Shown here: positions 59,271 through 64,000 of the stretch, in pieces | Position numbering within the stretch: the stretch's first letter is position 1 | Layout of the letters: every line of letters starts with the position of its first letter | Source: Aselliscus stoliczkanus | Lineage: Eukaryota; Chordata; Mammalia; Chiroptera; Hipposideridae | DNA length: 64,000 nt | Assembly (NCBI GenBank): GCA_033961575.1 | Contig: CM066732.1 | Coordinates: 68,424,687 to 68,488,686 of the forward strand | Direction of reading: 5' to 3' | The notes under the pieces: generated by a model | Database searches by the model: none | What the model was told of the DNA's origin: nothing | Seen by the model: the letters and a program-made list of their open reading frames with translations, nothing else | Translations under genes and position numbers: made by a program

Positions 59271-59649
59271 AGGTTCCTCATGCTCAGGCCCCAGCACCTG
59301 TGAATCTCTGTGGGAGGGTAGAAGCCTAACTCCCCAATTTGCAAAACAACCTCTTTTAATAAAGATATGAGAAGTTCGTTTTTTTCCTTTGGATAAAGCA
59401 AATTAGCCAATGTAGATAGTCACTGCAGTTGTTTTTTTGTTTTTGTTGTTTGTTCACTCTTAGCTCCACCCTGACTTCACTTCTCTGAACCTGTATTGCT
59501 TTTTATCCCTAGATAACAAGTCTATGAGCTAACAATTCAGCGAGGACGTTTCTCATCTGGTAGGCTCAGTTAAGCTTAACTATTCTATAAATCTTGGCCT
59601 TTTCGGCATTGGTTTCTAACTAGTCATGTAGTACAAATATTTTAATTTT
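59271..59649. other. flank of the provirus, unassigned
   Basis: 59271-59430 is GC-richer than the host background and may belong to an older LTR or to the U3 edge if the boundary is misplaced. The rest is AT-rich. Confidence 0.4.
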
Positions 59650-60085
59650 GAAATAGAAATTATATTAGTGTTCTAAGGCTGCTACAAGGTACAACAAACT
59701 GGGTTTAAAATAACAGAAATGTGTTTACTCCCAGATCTGGAGGTTAGAAGTTCAAAACCACAGTGTCATCAGGGCCCTCCAAAACTGGCAATCTTGCATG
59801 TTCCCTGGCTTGTAGATGTGTCACTCTAATCTCTGCCTCTATTGTCACGTGGTCATTTGCTCCCTGTGTCCTCCCATATCTTCCCTCTCTGAGTGTCTAC
59901 CCCTCTTACCATAAGGACACCAGTCATATTGGGTTAGGGGATCACTCTATTCCCATATGACCTCATTTTAAGTAATTTAATCTGCAATGACTATTTCCAA
60001 ATAAGGTTACATTCTAAAATACTGGAGGTTAAGACTTCAGCATATTTTTAGTGGGGAACAAAATTCAATCCTTAACAGAGTTTAA
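59650..60085. repeat. ancient mammalian interspersed repeat, family uncertain
   Basis: 'ttctaaggctgctacaaggt', 'ggaggttagaagttcaaaac', 'gtgtcctcccatatcttccc' and 'tttccaaataaggttacatt' follow the order of a very common old mammalian repeat that I cannot name with certainty. Confidence 0.6.
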
Positions 60086-61150
60086 AGGATGATACCATGT
60101 TTTTAGATTCGAAGTCCTTCATGAAGCTCAGAGAACTTACAGCTAATCATCTTCTGTTTTTCTTGGATATTTTAAAATGAGAGACTTCAAATAGATCCAA
60201 CATCCTGGAAAGCACAAATACCAAGTCCTTTTATCATAAATACCTCTCAAATATGAATATTTTTTGAAAAACATATATTATTTCTTACTTCTCTTTTCAC
60301 TTTCACAGTGGGTTTGATCATTTTTTTGCAAATATCAATGATGATATAAAAGACATACTTGTGAAAATACAACAAATTCCTGCAATGCAATTCAAAAACT
60401 ACCACTTGGTGGCAAGATAATGCTGTTGCTAAAATGTGCCTAGCAGTGACCTAAATACTTGCTCTTTTCAATTATAAATCCTTTATAAATTTAAAATAGC
60501 TTTGTAAAGGAAGTCAGGCTAAATCATTAATACTTTTTTTGGAAGAAAATAATTTGCATAAAAGTGGCAAAATACACATGTAAAATCCAATTCAAACAAT
60601 GAGTTCCTTGTACTGGCTATGGTTTAAAAACATCTAAAATGCAACATGAGAATGAATAAGAAAATAATTATTTCATAGATGTATTTTATGTCTCTTTGTT
60701 TCTTTAACTATCCTAGACCAAGGTGTGGTGTCATAAATATTTTTTCAGTCCTAACTGATTTGGCTGAGCATAATTATTCAACCCAGTATTTATATTTATC
60801 TCCTGATAAAACTTCAGAATATCTCCTTTCACTATTGAACTGCTGCCACTTTTTAGAAGAATTAATGAAGCTTCTGACAGAGCAAATGGATTCCTAACTT
60901 ACCCCATCAGCGGTGTGGTGTCACAGTGTTATACTTAGACAATGTGTACAATTCGGTTAATGAACTCCACATTCATTCTAAAATACAGAAGGAACATTAC
61001 TGTTTCCAAGGATTCCCTAGAGGAAATACAGTAATATTAAGAAAAGCCTTTTATATTTGTGAAGGAAAATAAAAAGGGATAATTAGAAATATGTTTGTGG
61101 GAAAGAAACTTTGTGGTTATGGAGAATACCGAAGATCAAATGATATTCTT
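60086..61150. other. no recognisable feature
   Basis: AT-rich. A 72-codon frame at 60679-60897 has no recognised domain. Confidence 0.4.
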
Positions 61151-61154
61151 TTTT

Positions 61155-61245
61155 CTTTGTTTTTTAATTAAAGTTTATTGGGGTGACAATGATTAGTAAA
61201 GTTAGGTTTCAAGTGTACAATTCTGCAATACAAATATTCTTGAGC
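61155..61245 (-). mobile_element. L1 3'-end fragment, minus orientation
   Basis: 'aaagtttattggggtgacaa' and 'aggtttcaagtgtacaattc' are the complement of an L1 3' terminus of the bat/carnivore kind. Only about 90 bp. Confidence 0.55.
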
Positions 61246-61424
61246 AAAGGGGAATGTGTATAATTAGTTGTTTTATGGTCAAACAAAATATTTTTTTAAA
61301 CACTTCTTTAGATTTTTCATAAATAGTCATTTTAGGGAATAGTTAAAAGAAAGGAATAGCCTCTCATTGACATAAGAAAGATAAGAGTTTGAAGTGTATT
61401 TTGATGTTATTTTGAGGCAATGTA

Positions 61425-61620
61425 TTATAGTAGTTAGGTAAGCAAGATTGAGCATTAGACACTTGGTTTGGGCCCTCCTTCTATTATCCACTAGCTATGT
61501 AATCTTGAGCAAGTTACTTAATTTCATTCTACTCAGTTTCATCACTGGTAAAGTGGGGGAAAAATAATAACTATCTCATAGTATTGATGTAACAATTAAG
61601 TAGAATTATCCATTTTAAGT
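61425..61620 (+). repeat. MIR SINE relic
   Basis: 'ttgagcaagttacttaattt', 'tcactggtaaagtgggggaa' and 'taataactatctcatagtat' match the MIR core in order. Confidence 0.75.
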
Positions 61621-62929
61621 GCATTTCATAGTACATCTTATATTGCAAACATAAAATATAATTTTTTATTATTTTTCCTAAGCATCTATGAGTACATATT
61701 TCTCTAAAATATTTGATGAACCATGAGTATCTTGAAAGAATCTTAGGAAAGATGTTTTTACCAAATTTCCTTTTCCCGAGCCTTTTCACAACTTACTACA
61801 AAATTTCAAGTAGGAAAAGATTATGGGGTCGTTTGGGTTGCTTAACAGAAGATCAATTGTACTTGCTCTCTCTGGCCTTTGGTACTCTGCTTTGGCTGGC
61901 AATAAGAATTCAAAGAATACCTGGCAGTGTCCTATTTCTGGGAAAGTGCTGAAGCCCTGTAGTGATAATGCTGACTGTAGCTCCAGGATGAGCTTTTCAA
62001 CTTCTGTGCCATGGTCTTTAATGAATATTGCCAGCGGCTGCCAACTTTTAAACTTCTTTTTCTCTAATATTTTTGTCTCTTAACATATTGCCCCAGCTGA
62101 TATAGCGAGAGATCACCACATCCCTCAGAATGTTAAAATATTCTACTGGTTATTGTCATTGGTGAAGGAGCAGTGCTGTATCCAAGCAAAGAACTTCAAC
62201 TTGAAAGAACCATATCAATTAGGTTTTAGAGGAATGCTCCTTTTTGTTTGTTTTAAGGTTGGCTACTTGTTAACTGAATAAAAGCAATATGGAAACCCAT
62301 AAATAAACCACCTTGGGAAATTCAAGTTTAATTACTGAAAAATAATTTTTATAGAACTATCTAGCATCTCAGGACTTCAAAGCTTGTTTTCATATATTTA
62401 TAGGTATTTTTTTGATGTTGATAAAATCAATAAGCCATTTTGAGAAATATTTTTGGCCACTCTCTTCATATCACAAATAATTGTCATCAACAAAGGTTTG
62501 AGGGGATCCTGGAGCACTACTGGAATATCTCTATATACCACATTAAACAGAAACATAAAAATAAGCCACTGGTTTTCTTGAGGGACAAAAGTACTTCTTC
62601 CTCTTACCCCTTTCTACTTAAAATACACAAATATGGGATGTGTGTGGAGGAATCATGCTTAATTACTTGCTGTTGTAGTCAAAACATAGACAAGATTTTT
62701 CTAGCTATGTACAAAAGAGCCTGGTCAGTTCAGTGATGATTCTGGAAATGATCAAAAATATATATAGTGGTAGGGATAGAAATAATTTAAAATTGCTAGT
62801 TAAAATTTCATGCTAATTTATTGCATCTTGATTGTATTCCTGTATTGTGATGAAAGATGACTTTCAACAAGTTAATGGCTCACCCAGGTGGAGGCCCAGT
62901 TTGAAAATATTGTAGTACTTTTTCTTTCT
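61621..62929. other. no recognisable feature
   Basis: Short open frames (61713-62083, 62440-62736) lack recognisable domains. Confidence 0.4.
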
Positions 62930-63200
62930 ATTCCTAAAGTCAGTCACAGAAGAACAAATACTGTGGCAGAATCACTTAGAAGCAGAGAACAGAATGGTGG
63001 TTGCCAGAGACTAGGGCAAGGGCAAATGGAGGCTTGCTGCTCAACAGAAATACAGTTTCTGTTACCAAAGATGAGTCTGTTCTAGAGATCTGTTGTACAG
63101 TGTTGTGCTTGGAGTTAACAATACTGTATTGTACACTTAAATTCTGTTAATAGAGTACATCTGATGGTAAGTGTTGTTATTGTAATAAAAATCCCCCAAA
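62930..63200 (+). mobile_element. L1 3'UTR relic, plus orientation
   Basis: 'agaatggtggttgccagaga' followed by gggcaaatggaggcttg, 'aacaatactgtattgtacac' and 'gtaataaaaatcccccaaag' is the pattern of an old L1 3'UTR. Confidence 0.65.
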
Positions 63201-64000
63201 GTTGTCCATATTCAGTATTTTAAAGGTAAATAAGAAGGTACACAGTTTCCCTATTAAAACAAACAAAAATCATAATCAATGGAGACTACTTAAAACGTTA
63301 AGACAGCTTAGTTTATTTAGATGATAGAGCATATTTCTATTGGCAGCTGGGGTGACTTGGAATACAAAAGAGATTGTATCCTGTAGTTGAAGTAAGATTG
63401 ATCTTTTCCAAAAGAGAGGAATTTGAAATGTTTTGGAGAACTAGACTTCACAGAAGAGGACTATTTCTGAAAGATCTCTGTCAGTCACAGAATTGATAGA
63501 GAAAGAAAGGTGGTCTGTTGTTAGCAATGTGTCCATTTGGAAGTGTGTTCCTCAGCAGAGATCATAATAGAAACAGATCAGAATCTATCCTGTACCTTCT
63601 GGTACAATATCAACTTGCATCCTGTCCCACCCAGTCCAACAAATTTCCTACGTTGCCTCTCTAAAACCCAAGTTATCTTACCCATCATTGCTGCTTTTGA
63701 TCACCACCGCAAAGAGTAGTCTCATTCACCTCTGAATTCTCACCATATATTCTCTACAACATTGACTAGTATTTGAACATTGATTGCTTGGAGGCATCTT
63801 TTATATTATTGTCTTGAATTATTATTGGATTTGTTTTATTTATTTTGAAGAGGAGAGTTTCTGAAATTCACTCCTCCAAATTGTAAATACCTTGGGATTT
63901 ATTTGTATTTCCCACCCTTCTCCTCCCACCCTTTCCGTCTTGGAAATTGCGCAGAGTGAGATTCAATAGATTTGCTGATAACTGATACAATTTTCTTAAT
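63201..64000. other. no recognisable feature
   Basis: AT-rich sequence to the window edge. Confidence 0.4.

Noticed and set aside
59271..59276. 'aggttc' as the provirus's 6-bp target duplication
   Set aside because: No partner copy was found at the low-coordinate side, where the LTR itself is missing.

Overview
The window reads as intergenic nuclear DNA of a placental mammal, most likely a bat. It is AT-rich and has no recognisable host exon or structural RNA gene. Three things point to a bat: repeated tRNA-derived SINEs whose head begins GGGCCGGCC, L1 copies sharing one lineage-specific 3'UTR, and small cut-and-paste DNA transposons (mariner, hAT and Tigger types). The genus cannot be fixed from the sequence alone.

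Layout. Bases 1-2160 are an L1 ORF2 remnant holding a SINE. Bases 2470-3113 are a Tigger-like element with a hAT element nested inside it. Bases 4930-5530, 12.6-15.9 kb, 19.0-20.04 kb, 24.52-26.04 kb, 32.98-39.3 kb and 45.0-46.8 kb are L1 pieces of different ages. The 32.98-39.3 kb block is a stack: an old minus-strand L1 was interrupted by a MaLR-like LTR (itself carrying an 81-bp mariner MITE), a truncated SINE, a complete solo LTR with a 6-bp target duplication, and a 1.9-kb L1 derivative with L1-type ends but no open reading frames. A decayed mariner transposase lies at 17.5-18.05 kb. SINEs fall into a short (about 105 bp) and a long composite (about 430 bp) class. MIR and L2 relics and microsatellites fill much of the rest.

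The main object is a minus-strand endogenous retrovirus at about 51.08-59.27 kb. Reading from high to low coordinates it has a 5' LTR (about 58804-59270), a primer-binding site complementary to tRNA-Lys1,2, gag, pro (dUTPase, aspartic protease, G-patch), pol (reverse transcriptase, RNase H, integrase) and env. Gag, pro and pol have betaretrovirus architecture. Env is of the gammaretrovirus/type-D kind, with an SDGGG receptor-type motif, CWLC, a furin site and CX6CC. The U3 region carries a 52-bp tandem repeat, and each of three units holds a perfect RFX-type X-box.

The provirus is damaged in specific ways. Gag is frame-shifted in matrix at a homopolymer. A stop codon lies one codon before the gag-pro slippery heptamer. 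Pro is not in the frame expected after a -1 shift. Integrase has lysine where the catalytic glutamate belongs. No matching 3' LTR is visible. In contrast, pol (860 codons) and env (604 codons) are uninterrupted. The open env inside a replication-dead copy, together with the RFX-array promoter, is the observation most worth following.
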